A stretch of DNA of 26,397 bases from CAZTDD01 sp964612675. GTDB lineage: Bacteria > Hinthialibacterota > Hinthialibacteria > Hinthialibacterales > JAKPRU01. The position numbers and the translations under genes are program-made. A model generated the notes under the pieces. It was not told the DNA's origin, searched no databases, and was given only the letters and a program-made list of their open reading frames with translations. The stretch is from contig CAZTDD010000103.1 in NCBI GenBank assembly GCA_964612675.1, positions 1-26,397 on the forward strand, read 5' to 3'. This document shows positions 7,810 through 15,081 of this stretch, in pieces (the stretch's first letter is position 1; each line of letters starts with the position of its first letter).

Positions 7810-8394
7810 ATGAGAAATAAGAGAATAGCCATCCGGCCCTATGAAATGGTTCTTCTGCTTCTAGATGCGTCGGGGGGAAGTATCCAGGGAAAGACTCTGC
7901 TTCAGAAACGAGGTTATTTTGTTGCAACACAGCTCGGTTGGGATCTCGGGTATCGGGCGCATTACTACGGTCCCTATTCTCCTTCTTTGGAAGAGGGGTT
8001 GATGAAAGCGAATTCTCTGCAATTTTTGGACGAAGTAACACGTGATCTTGGTGTGGATAACGTCGGTTTTGAAGTGCGTCGTTATGATTACAGGCTCAAC
8101 GCGGATGGCAAAATCATTGTCGACGATCTGAAGAAGGAGTATCCCGAGCAGAGTTCAATGATCCAGAACGCTGTCGGGCGGATGGAAGAAGCCGGTGACA
8201 CGGGTGACTATGTGAGTCTTTCGATCGCCGCTAAAACGCATCATGTGTTGATCAACTCTAGCAAGCCTTTGACAAGCGACGAGATCCGAGCCAAAGCCAG
8301 CGAATTCGGTTGGAATATCAATAAAACTCAAATCGAGGATGCGGTTTCTTTTCTGAAGAAAATGGAGCTCGTGGAAAGAGAAGAACATAACTGA
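7810..8394 (+). CDS. YwgA-like protein
   Basis: This 194-residue protein is encoded 17 bp after the HD gene, with AAGGAG at 7793-7798. The first ~65 residues (YEMVLLLLDASGG - GKTLLQKRGYFVA - YRAHYYGPYSPSLEEGL) match the pattern of YwgA proteins and recall the SocA/Panacea antitoxin-like fold (helix, LQK..YF, GPYS). The C-terminal part (LTSDEIRAKASEFGW to FLKKMELVERE) reads like a winged helix. YwgA function is not established to my knowledge. Tight coupling to an HD dNTPase suggests a regulator, substrate adaptor or neutralising partner. The ATG at 7803 is rejected because it opens a five-codon frame. Confidence 0.75.
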   Translation: MRNKRIAIRPYEMVLLLLDASGGSIQGKTLLQKRGYFVATQLGWDLGYRAHYYGPYSPSLEEGLMKANSLQFLDEVTRDLGVDNVGFEVRRYDYRLNADGKIIVDDLKKEYPEQSSMIQNAVGRMEEAGDTGDYVSLSIAAKTHHVLINSSKPLTSDEIRAKASEFGWNINKTQIEDAVSFLKKMELVEREEHN

Positions 8395-8406
8395 TCAAAC
8401 CTTCAC

Positions 8407-8457
8407 CCCGGCGTTCGTGGTTTTCACGGTGTCGTCAACAGCGAAGCGCCGGCTTAA
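8407..8457 (+). pseudogene. Remnant of a paralogous receiver gene (last 16 codons)
   Basis: Twelve bases after the ywgA-like stop, 8407-8457 reads PGVRGFHGVVNSEAPA-stop; the intact gene at 5709-6152 ends PGVRGFHGVLNSEAPA-stop. Six base differences lie in the coding part. Five are at third codon positions and only one residue changes (Leu to Val), so the copies diverged while both were translated. The rest of the gene is missing, replaced by the HD/YwgA-like cassette. The homology runs to 8465, into the last codons of the convergent glycosyltransferase. A CCTTC at 8400-8404 may be a further trace, matching 6088-6092. Confidence 0.75.
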
Positions 8458-10241
8458 AGTGAGTCCAGCATCGCCTGAGCGCGGTGGCGGAAAGTATGTT
8501 CACGTAGAATCCGTTCCTGAGCGCGGATGATAATCTCCTGCCGTCGCTCTGGAGCGTTCTTGTATTCTTCGATTTTTTGGACCAGTTCGTCCGTTGTTTC
8601 GTAGTAACACATCTCCTCATCCGGTTCGAGAAACCGGTCCGAGTCCTCCACCCATTCCGAAATCAAAAAGCCTCCCATCATCGGGACTTCGAAGTTCCGC
8701 ATGTTGTAAAACACGGCATCCTGAAGGCTCTGAATCGAAAGTGTGACATGGGAACTCGCATAAAGTGACGCGAGATCCTCACGCGACTCGATCGGTCCTC
8801 GATACACCGGAGACAATTTCTCCGGCAGCAATTCCTTCCAATCTTCCGGACCGAACACGGCCACGTCGAAACGACCGAGCTGCTCGATCACATTGAGCCG
8901 TTTCTTCGTATTCGCCAAGACATAAATCAAGTAACGTAACCGCTGATCGGGCGGCAGATACCGGATCTTCCAACCTGCCGTCGCCAGTATCCGATTGACT
9001 CTATCTTCTCCCTCATTGGGAACGGGTATCTCTTCAAGCAACCTCTTCAGTTGGTGTTCCGGTTTGCTCGATTTGATCTCGGCCAGACGTTCAACGTAGT
9101 CCCGCCACACCGCCGGAAACTGGGACAACAATTTACGCTGATCGCCGATATAGCCGACATAGCTGACTTCACAGCGATACTCGTCCTTCGGCTGAGCAGA
9201 ATGGATCTTGGAAGAAATTCCCATCGGTATCTCTGCGGCGGCCTGGATGCCTCGCCTTTCCATCGACTCGGAAAACCCGCGGCATAACGTGAACGCTCGA
9301 TCGCACGGGTGCGGCCGGCTCGCGGGCATATCGTCGGGATCGTCCACAAAATACACAAACCGAAGCGTTCGATGGTACGGTGCGAGAAGCGGGGCATCGC
9401 TGGACGAGAAATGGTTGATCAACAGAAGAATCTCGGGTGTCTCGCTCAGATACTCCGCGAGAAGCCGGTAGGGTTTCGTAAACGCCCCTCGCGGAACCCG
9501 GACAACGGGGGTCTTCCAACCGAGTTCGCCGAATCCTTCCGACAATCCTTCCAGGATCGTAGTCCAGGCCGAATGAATTCCGACAACGGTCAGCACCGTA
9601 CCGGGCGACTCGATAGTGGGAGAAGATGCCGCCATAACGGCCCTGTGCCGCGCTCGAAACTCCGCACGCTCTGCATTCGCGATATGGACGATGTGTTCTC
9701 GAATCGGAGAGAAATTTGTCTTGACGGTTCCACCGGGAACGTAGCGAATTTGGTGTTCATTCAGAGCAAACAAACCTTGTCGCTGAAACATGTGGCGGAC
9801 ACAGCGTTCCCAGTCTTCTCCCACCGCCCAAAGCACCTGGCCGGATCGCAGCAAACTCGTCATGTCCCAAAGCGAAAAGGAAAGCAGGACCAATTCGACA
9901 TCCGGTTCGACAACAAGAAGGCCGACCGGACCTTGCAACGAAGGGATTTTTGGTAACCCGATTCCGTCCCCGAGGCGGCATAAACAGACCAGACGCGCAC
10001 CCGACCGCCAGGCGGCGGCGATCTCAGCGGGGGCTCGATGGGACGCCGGGTCAGCGCCGATGGTGAACTCGGTGTCTCGAATTCGCGCGGTGATCTGGCG
10101 GTTTTCTCCGACTTGAACCTGAGTCCCGCTCGCTTCCCGTTCCGACCTGAGCCGTTCCGCCAAGGAAGGATCGCTCTCCGCCAAAGCGTCGAGATTTCGT
10201 TTCCAGACGGAAGACGGCAGAGCGGAGAGAGGAACCCACAT
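8454..10241 (-). CDS. CgeB-like glycosyltransferase
   Basis: The 595-residue protein carries a C-terminal GT-B domain of the CgeB/Glyco_trans_1_2 type: YRGPIESREDLASLYASSHVTLSIQ, then MRNFEVPMMGGFLISEWV, DELVQKIEEYKNAPE and the closing HTFRHRAQAML are characteristic. The middle part (LTVVGIHSAWTTILEGL.. and LLLINHF..) is the N-terminal Rossmann half; the first ~150 residues are a separate unrecognised domain. Start ATG 10241 lies eight bases after the stop of the upstream methyltransferase, so the two are translationally coupled. A longer frame to 10364 would overlap that gene and is not used. It probably glycosylates a surface polysaccharide or protein; donor and acceptor are unknown. Its last codons overlap the receiver remnant on the other strand. 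Confidence 0.82.
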   Translation of the reverse strand: MWVPLSALPSSVWKRNLDALAESDPSLAERLRSEREASGTQVQVGENRQITARIRDTEFTIGADPASHRAPAEIAAAWRSGARLVCLCRLGDGIGLPKIPSLQGPVGLLVVEPDVELVLLSFSLWDMTSLLRSGQVLWAVGEDWERCVRHMFQRQGLFALNEHQIRYVPGGTVKTNFSPIREHIVHIANAERAEFRARHRAVMAASSPTIESPGTVLTVVGIHSAWTTILEGLSEGFGELGWKTPVVRVPRGAFTKPYRLLAEYLSETPEILLLINHFSSSDAPLLAPYHRTLRFVYFVDDPDDMPASRPHPCDRAFTLCRGFSESMERRGIQAAAEIPMGISSKIHSAQPKDEYRCEVSYVGYIGDQRKLLSQFPAVWRDYVERLAEIKSSKPEHQLKRLLEEIPVPNEGEDRVNRILATAGWKIRYLPPDQRLRYLIYVLANTKKRLNVIEQLGRFDVAVFGPEDWKELLPEKLSPVYRGPIESREDLASLYASSHVTLSIQSLQDAVFYNMRNFEVPMMGGFLISEWVEDSDRFLEPDEEMCYYETTDELVQKIEEYKNAPERRQEIIIRAQERILREHTFRHRAQAMLDSL

Positions 10242-10249
10242 GGTTTCTT

Positions 10250-11242
10250 TCAGAATTCCGAGGGATGTTGTTTGACCAACAGGATATCGAATCGACGATT
10301 GATACTCACCTGGTCCTGGTGTTCCATAATCGGCAGGTCGGGATTCTCGCGATAGATCTGCCACAGGTGGCCGTACATCACTTCCGGTCGGTCGAAAAGG
10401 ACTTCCGCATGCTGCAGCGGCGGCTGAAGCCCGCGAAGAGAGTCTTTGAACTCAGTTGAATTGTGAATCACATATGGAATCTCGAATGCACCGGTTCCGA
10501 GACGCCCGACGAGAGTTGGACGCTTGTCTTCCAACAAGAGACGAATGCGTAGGATCAAATAGTTTTTGGTGACGCGGTAGAGTTCGTCAAGCGCGTCATG
10601 CCAACCGACGAGATGCATCGTGACATCCGTCGAAAAGACGATCTCGAATGAGTCGTTTGGAAATCCGAGACGCTGAATATCCATGCGGGTGAAATCCGCT
10701 TCGGGATACACTGAGCGGGCTCGTTTCAACATTAAGGGAGTAATATCGATTCCGCAGTAATGCCTGATGTCGGCGAATATCCTTACCACGCCGTAATAGC
10801 CCGCCATGGCGCAGCCCGCCTCGAGTATTCTCATGCCGGGACGATGAATCTCTAGGATTTTGTCGATAATGCTTTTTCGAATCGGCCCGCGAGCGATCGA
10901 TTGCATGAATTCTTCGTAGGGAAGATGTTTGTGGGTTTCGATATCCTCGGCGTCGTCGTAGGAGAGCAGGGCGCTTTCGTGATCCCAGGGGGTGCTGCGG
11001 TTCGGGTCGTTATAGAGAGCGAGTTCATTCTGGATACGTTCTTTCTCGGGATGGTTCGGATCGTCCTGGATCGCGGAGTCCAGGTAGGTTACTGCCTGGT
11101 CGGGTTGACCGAGGAGGAGGTAGCACGTTGCGATTTCGGAGGAGAGTCGGGCTCGGTTTCGCGGGTTGGTTTCGTTCTCGCGATCTTGTAGAAGCGAGTC
11201 GAGTCGTTTTTGGGTATCGCGGCGTCTTTCAGCAACGGTCAT
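10250..11242 (-). CDS. SAM-dependent methyltransferase with N-terminal TPR-like segment
   Basis: The 330-residue protein begins with helical TPR-like sequence (ARLSSEIATCYLLLGQPDQAVTYLDSAI..DPNH), followed by a class I methyltransferase. Motif I is ILEAGCAMAGYYG and motif II includes YCGIDITPLML. FPNDSFEIVFSTDVTMHL corresponds to the motif IV region. The usual GxGxG is altered to GCAMAG, which is tolerated in glycan- and lipid-modifying enzymes. I use ATG 11242 (MTVAERRRD) because the upstream extension to 11302 is Gly/Pro-rich and unlike coding sequence. It is the first gene of a two-gene operon with the CgeB-like glycosyltransferase, so a role in modifying a surface glycan is inferred. Confidence 0.82.
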   Translation of the reverse strand: MTVAERRRDTQKRLDSLLQDRENETNPRNRARLSSEIATCYLLLGQPDQAVTYLDSAIQDDPNHPEKERIQNELALYNDPNRSTPWDHESALLSYDDAEDIETHKHLPYEEFMQSIARGPIRKSIIDKILEIHRPGMRILEAGCAMAGYYGVVRIFADIRHYCGIDITPLMLKRARSVYPEADFTRMDIQRLGFPNDSFEIVFSTDVTMHLVGWHDALDELYRVTKNYLILRIRLLLEDKRPTLVGRLGTGAFEIPYVIHNSTEFKDSLRGLQPPLQHAEVLFDRPEVMYGHLWQIYRENPDLPIMEHQDQVSINRRFDILLVKQHPSEF

Positions 11243-11359
11243 CGTCGGTAAATGAGAAGGCCCGTCAGAGCCCGACGGACGGGCATGCGGGCCGCAGAGC
11301 ATCTGACTGTGATCACCCGAAGGGTACGCCGGTGGGGGCGGGGAGTCAAGAAAAATGGA

Positions 11360-11381
11360 GGGACACAGCGCGCTGTGCCCC
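11360..11381. repeat. Short intergenic palindrome
   Basis: GGGACACAGCG and CGCTGTGCCCC are inverted arms with a single bulged base. The rest of the gene-free stretch 11243-11660 shows only small palindromes, such as CGCATATGCG at 11579-11588, and no gene. Confidence 0.5.
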
Positions 11382-11660
11382 TATCCTGAAGTCGTGTCCG
11401 TTCGATTGCCCGATGCGTCCCGGGGGGTGAGCGGTTCCGTTTTCACGATAACGTGTTTGGTTCACATAGGTACTCTTATCAAGAAAGGTTATGTTCCATA
11501 CAATTATGTTGAATTTGTTGGTGTCTCTGCCATCCGCGAGGAGGCCACGTAACTAATCTGTTCATATCGTAGAACTTACGCATATGCGCAGATGGAATTC
11601 GGACCGCAGTGACTCCTGATTAATCGCAACATGCAGTTAATTGAAGGGTTTAGATAGGCG

Positions 11661-11675
11661 TGAAAGCGCTTGACA
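11661..11675 (+). promoter_or_regulatory. LacI/CcpA-family-like operator overlapping the -35 box
   Basis: TGAAAGCGCTTGACA contains the perfect 8-bp palindrome AAGCGCTT with a central CG, the hallmark of LacI/GalR-family operators. It overlaps the -35 hexamer of the promoter at 11670-11697, where binding would repress. It matches the Bacillus cre consensus TGWAARCGYTWNCW at 12 of 14 positions. Confidence 0.45.
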
Positions 11676-11697
11676 CCGACGCGATTTCGACTATAGT
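11670..11697 (+). promoter_or_regulatory. Sigma70-type promoter of the dockerin gene
   Basis: TTGACA (11670-11675, consensus -35) and TATAGT (11692-11697, one mismatch from the -10 consensus) are separated by 16 bp. Transcription would start near 11704 and leave a leader of about 80 nt before ATG 11784. This is the best promoter match I found in the window. Confidence 0.65.
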
Positions 11698-11783
11698 TAG
11701 GAGACCTTGTGCCTAACTGTGGTTATTCCTTGGTACGAGCATGTACTCTTTCGCCTGATGATTCGCCGAAAGGAGAACTTGGC

Positions 11784-12386
11784 ATGGTTCGCACATCCAC
11801 GACTCCGCTCGTTACGTATTTATTTGCGGTTGGTCTGATTATCGCGGTCTGCACACCTGGTGTGGTGTTTGCTCAGGAGGAGACGCCAACGGCGGTTCCG
11901 GAGACGCCAACGGCGGTTCCGGAGACGCCGACACCGGTTCCAGAGACCCCAACTCCGACGCCTGTGCCTCCGACTCCAACACCGGAGTCGCCGACACCGA
12001 CGCCGGAATCACCGACGGCGACACCTGTGCCTCCAACTCCAACACCTGAGTCGCCGACACCGACACCGGAGTCGCCAACAGCGACACCAACGCCTGTGCC
12101 CCCGACTCCGACACCGGAGTCACCGACTCCGACACCGGAATCGCCGACGGCAACCCCGACGCCGACAACCGCGCCGGAACCCACACCTGAGTCCGGCGAC
12201 CTGGACGGAGACGACGAGTTGACCGAAACCGACGCAGATCTGCTTCTCGAATTGATTCTCTATGGAACGGTCGGTGGCAGCGATCCCACGGACGAGCAGA
12301 TGGATGCGGCGGACACCGACGGGAACGGCGTAATCACAGCCCAAGATATCCAGAACATATTCCTTGAAATGATGGCTAATCAGTGA
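11784..12386 (+). CDS. Exported dockerin type I protein with Pro/Thr linker
   Basis: The 200-residue protein has a Sec signal peptide (MVRTSTTPLV.. ending near VVFA-Q), a ~100-residue linker of ETPTAVP, PTPTPESP and ESPTATP repeats, and a C-terminal type I dockerin from about residue 137. Both calcium-binding F-hand loops are intact: DLDGDDELTETD and DTDGNGVITAQD have acidic or Asn ligands at positions 1, 3, 5 and 12, each followed by a hydrophobic helix. There is no catalytic module. AAAGGAG just upstream supports ATG 11784 over the longer frame from 11709. Dockerins bind cohesins outside the cell, and the next gene encodes a cohesin. The protein may be an adaptor or a minimal anchor whose partner is that cohesin. 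Confidence 0.88.
   Translation: MVRTSTTPLVTYLFAVGLIIAVCTPGVVFAQEETPTAVPETPTAVPETPTPVPETPTPTPVPPTPTPESPTPTPESPTATPVPPTPTPESPTPTPESPTATPTPVPPTPTPESPTPTPESPTATPTPTTAPEPTPESGDLDGDDELTETDADLLLELILYGTVGGSDPTDEQMDAADTDGNGVITAQDIQNIFLEMMANQ
11879..12190 (+). repeat. Pro/Thr-rich coding repeat, shared with the next gene
   Basis: Codon-level repeats of CCGACNCCG / GAGTCGCCG type encode PTPTPESP units. Nearly the same series recurs at 12780-13105 in the cohesin gene, and a shorter series at 13500-13670. The antisense strand reads as long Gly/Val-rich frames, which are artefacts. Confidence 0.8.
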
Positions 12387-12480
12387 GCGTTCTTTCATTA
12401 ACAGGGAATCCACCGGTTTCCCTGGAAACTGTGACCTCGCACGAGCCGAGAGATAGATAAAGTGAATAGGTAAACAGCGA

Positions 12481-12515
12481 CAGCGGATATCTCCTTACCA
12501 AAGGGATATCCGTTG
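12481..12515. terminator. Hairpin between dockerin and cohesin genes
   Basis: CAGCGGATATC (12481-12491) pairs with GATATCCGTTG (12505-12515) with one mismatch and a 13-nt loop. A weaker stem, CAGGGAA/TTCCCTG, is at 12402-12424. Neither has a strong T-run; they may attenuate read-through or stabilise the transcript. No clear promoter is visible in 12387-12671. Confidence 0.35.
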
Positions 12516-12671
12516 TTCCTCGAAGGGTGAGAACGAGCAAGAGCTAAGAGCAACTGGAATACGGTTGAAGGATATTTCGAACCCAAGAATGCCCTACGGC
12601 AGAGAGTGTGAAGCTCGTGGGGAAGCCGCTCAGGAGCGGTCTGAATGACAGTAAGCGAAAGGGGATTATCC

Positions 12672-14684
12672 ATGACCTCGATGAACGGCCACATGACGAT
12701 GAGAATGCCCAAAGCGCTCGGTATCTTTTTGTTGGGGCTTTGCGTCTGCCTTGTGGCTGCTGTCGACGCTTCGGCCCAAGAGACTCCGACGGCTGTCCCG
12801 GAAACACCTACTGCCGTGCCGGAGACTCCGACAGCTGTCCCCGAGACACCTACACCAGTGCCTGAGACCCCGACGCCTACACCGGTGCCTCCGACCCCGA
12901 CGCCGGAATCGCCGACTCCGACACCCGAATCGCCAACAGCGACTCCGGTGCCGCCAACACCAACTCCGGAGTCCCCAACGCCAACTCCGGTGCCTCCGAC
13001 GCCGACGCCGGAATCACCGACGCCAACACCGGAATCGCCGACAGCCACACCGGTACCCCCGACGCCAACACCGGAATCACCGACAGCCACACCGGTCCCT
13101 GCCGGAAATCTGACTGTCGGAGACGCATCCGGCGTACCTGGGGATACCATTGTTCTAACGGTATCCATAACGAACGCACCTCAGACGGATGCTTTCGAGT
13201 TTGTTGTGGCTTACGACTCCGACCTTCTGACCGCCTCCACGCAGGTCACGAAGGCGGGAACGCTTACGGGGGATTGGTACGCAGTTACGGGCAACATAAC
13301 CGAACCCGGCCAATTGAAGATCGTGGCTATTGCCGGATTCGCTACTCCGATCACCGGAAACGGCGACCTGCTGCAGCTGGAGTTTACTGTTGCTGAGGGT
13401 GCTTCCGGAGGTACTACAGAAGTATCGATTGTGGACGTTCGGGACGATCTCGCCGCGCTGACACCGGTGAACGGGACAGTGACGATTGCAGCCGCTCCAA
13501 CGCCAACACCGGAGACGCCTACACCAACACCGGAGAGCCCAACTCCGACACCGGAGAGCCCGACCGCGACGCCCAGCCCGACCCCCACGACACCGCCGGG
13601 TGTGACTCCGTCGCCGACACCGACGGCTACATTTACACCGACTCCGACGCCCACACCGCTGCCGCTTATGCCGACAGGGCAGAGAATTCTGGTGCTCAGC
13701 GACTGGGGCGACCTCGTGGATATGGGACATGTCCAAGGATTCATCGACAGCGACAACAACGGGGTTTTCGACGATCCGCTTCCCGATCCCCAGGAAGGTC
13801 CATTTACAAAGCGAATCCCCGGGTACACGGCGTTTGACCTTGTTGACAACCCCGAAGGCCCAGACATGCTGGTCTTGTTGACGGACAAAGGACGCACGAC
13901 GTCCTTCCAGTTCCCGCCCATCGGCGACCCGAATCCGCAGATCATACGGAATCCGCTTCCCGACCTGGCTCGTGTACTCGGAACAGGCAGAGCACGCGGT
14001 ACGGTCAATATGGTCGATATTAAGATCAACGAAGCACGAGACGGATTCTTCGTACTCAGCGAAAAGGGCCGCGTGATCTCGGCACAGACCGATCCGCAAG
14101 GCGGCCGCTTGCCGAAAGCAAACGGTGCCGAGGTGGCGCCGTTTGTAACCGCACCCAATACCGCCGTTGCTCTTGCTCTTGTTCCGGGCGGTGCGGTTCC
14201 GGGAGCCCTGAAAGGCTACATCCTGACCTCCAGCGGCCAAATTGTCCGAGTTCCGTCAACCGCAGATCCGGAAGAAGTACCGCCACTGGTCCCGGTCAAA
14301 CCCCTACGCAACAAGGGAACGTTCGTCGACATGTCGCTCGCAATATCGGACGGCAAAGTCGTCGGCGCTGTTGTAGCGAACGGTGTTGGCGAGATCTATG
14401 TAGCCAAACCTGAGGACGGCGATATGCCTCCGATTGACATTCAGGATGGTTTCACAAGTCTCGGTTGGCCGCTCACTACGCCTCTTGTTTTGCAGGCGGT
14501 TGCGGCGGTACCGACAGACGACACCTTCGGTGTTATCGCCCTGGACAGATCGGGAGGCCTTCACACATACGGAAAGGCAAGCCGCTTCCTACCGGACCTT
14601 GTGGACGGGGAACCGAAACCGGTCGATGTACCGAACTGGGGTGGACTCACGCGTATCGACATCGAAATCAGCTTGTATGAATAA
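12672..14684 (+). CDS. Exported cohesin protein with propeller-like C-terminal domain
   Basis: The 670-residue protein starts at ATG 12672 (GAAAGGGG upstream). It has a signal peptide ending near ASA-Q, a Pro/Thr linker to ~residue 142, and a cohesin module at ~144-271. The cohesin is marked by GDASGVPGDTIVLTVSIT, TDAFEFVVAYDSDLL, GQLKIVAIAG and GNGDLLQLEFTV. A second Pro/Thr linker runs to ~330. The C-terminal ~335 residues repeat a pattern roughly every 58 residues (ILVLSDWGDL, LVLLTDKGRT, FFVLSEKGRV, GYILTSSGQI, GEIYVAKPE, VIALDRSGGLHTYG), suggesting a six-bladed beta-propeller. No cell-wall sorting signal or transmembrane anchor is seen. The preceding gene encodes a dockerin with the same linker, so the two probably form a calcium-dependent extracellular complex. 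The propeller could be the ligand- or surface-binding part. Confidence 0.88.
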   Translation: MTSMNGHMTMRMPKALGIFLLGLCVCLVAAVDASAQETPTAVPETPTAVPETPTAVPETPTPVPETPTPTPVPPTPTPESPTPTPESPTATPVPPTPTPESPTPTPVPPTPTPESPTPTPESPTATPVPPTPTPESPTATPVPAGNLTVGDASGVPGDTIVLTVSITNAPQTDAFEFVVAYDSDLLTASTQVTKAGTLTGDWYAVTGNITEPGQLKIVAIAGFATPITGNGDLLQLEFTVAEGASGGTTEVSIVDVRDDLAALTPVNGTVTIAAAPTPTPETPTPTPESPTPTPESPTATPSPTPTTPPGVTPSPTPTATFTPTPTPTPLPLMPTGQRILVLSDWGDLVDMGHVQGFIDSDNNGVFDDPLPDPQEGPFTKRIPGYTAFDLVDNPEGPDMLVLLTDKGRTTSFQFPPIGDPNPQIIRNPLPDLARVLGTGRARGTVNMVDIKINEARDGFFVLSEKGRVISAQTDPQGGRLPKANGAEVAPFVTAPNTAVALALVPGGAVPGALKGYILTSSGQIVRVPSTADPEEVPPLVPVKPLRNKGTFVDMSLAISDGKVVGAVVANGVGEIYVAKPEDGDMPPIDIQDGFTSLGWPLTTPLVLQAVAAVPTDDTFGVIALDRSGGLHTYGKASRFLPDLVDGEPKPVDVPNWGGLTRIDIEISLYE

Positions 14685-14733
14685 TTCAGGCGGGCAGATG
14701 ACGGATACGGTAAAAACTGCTTGAAAGTACATC

Positions 14734-14774
14734 AGATCGGGAACGTGCATAAACGCGTTCCCGATCTTTCTTTC
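14734..14774 (+). terminator. Intrinsic terminator after the cohesin gene
   Basis: GATCGGGAACG (14735-14745) pairs perfectly with CGTTCCCGATC (14756-14766) around a 10-nt loop, followed by TTTCTTTC. It closes the dockerin-cohesin unit. The remainder, 14775-15081, shows no gene or clear signal. Confidence 0.8.
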
Positions 14775-15081
14775 AACCAAAATCCTGCTTGGTGACAGGA
14801 AACCGGGTACCCCTCATCTTGCTTTGGATTCTTTGTAGAATGCGGATACAAGACAAGAATCTGCCAATCGGAACACCTATACTCCCAGTCGGGACAACTG
14901 CCGTGTGGCCATATCCTTTCCGAATTCCGCGTTCACGGAATGTCGCGGACGTTTCCCGCGGAGTACTCGGACTTCTGTTCTTTTGGTTGACGTTGCGGAC
15001 TCCGCCGCTTTCTCATTCGAACTGTTCTGGTCTCCCCTGCCGGATTCAAATACGCCTGTGAGCGAGACACGAGGTTAGAAA

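Noticed and set aside
10242..10364. 41-residue N-terminal extension of the glycosyltransferase
   Set aside because: It would overlap the methyltransferase gene by over 100 bp; ATG 10241 follows that gene's stop by eight bases.
11661..11675. A true CcpA cre site
   Set aside because: Two of 14 positions miss the consensus and nothing else suggests a Bacillota host, so it is reported only as a LacI-family-like palindrome.
11839..13168. Gly/Val-rich antisense frames opposite the PT linkers
   Set aside because: They are complements of Pro/Thr codon repeats; the sense strand has signal peptides, cohesin and dockerin domains.
13155..14240. 361-residue minus-strand frame opposite the cohesin gene
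   Set aside because: Arg/Cys-rich shadow of the sense coding sequence with no domain.
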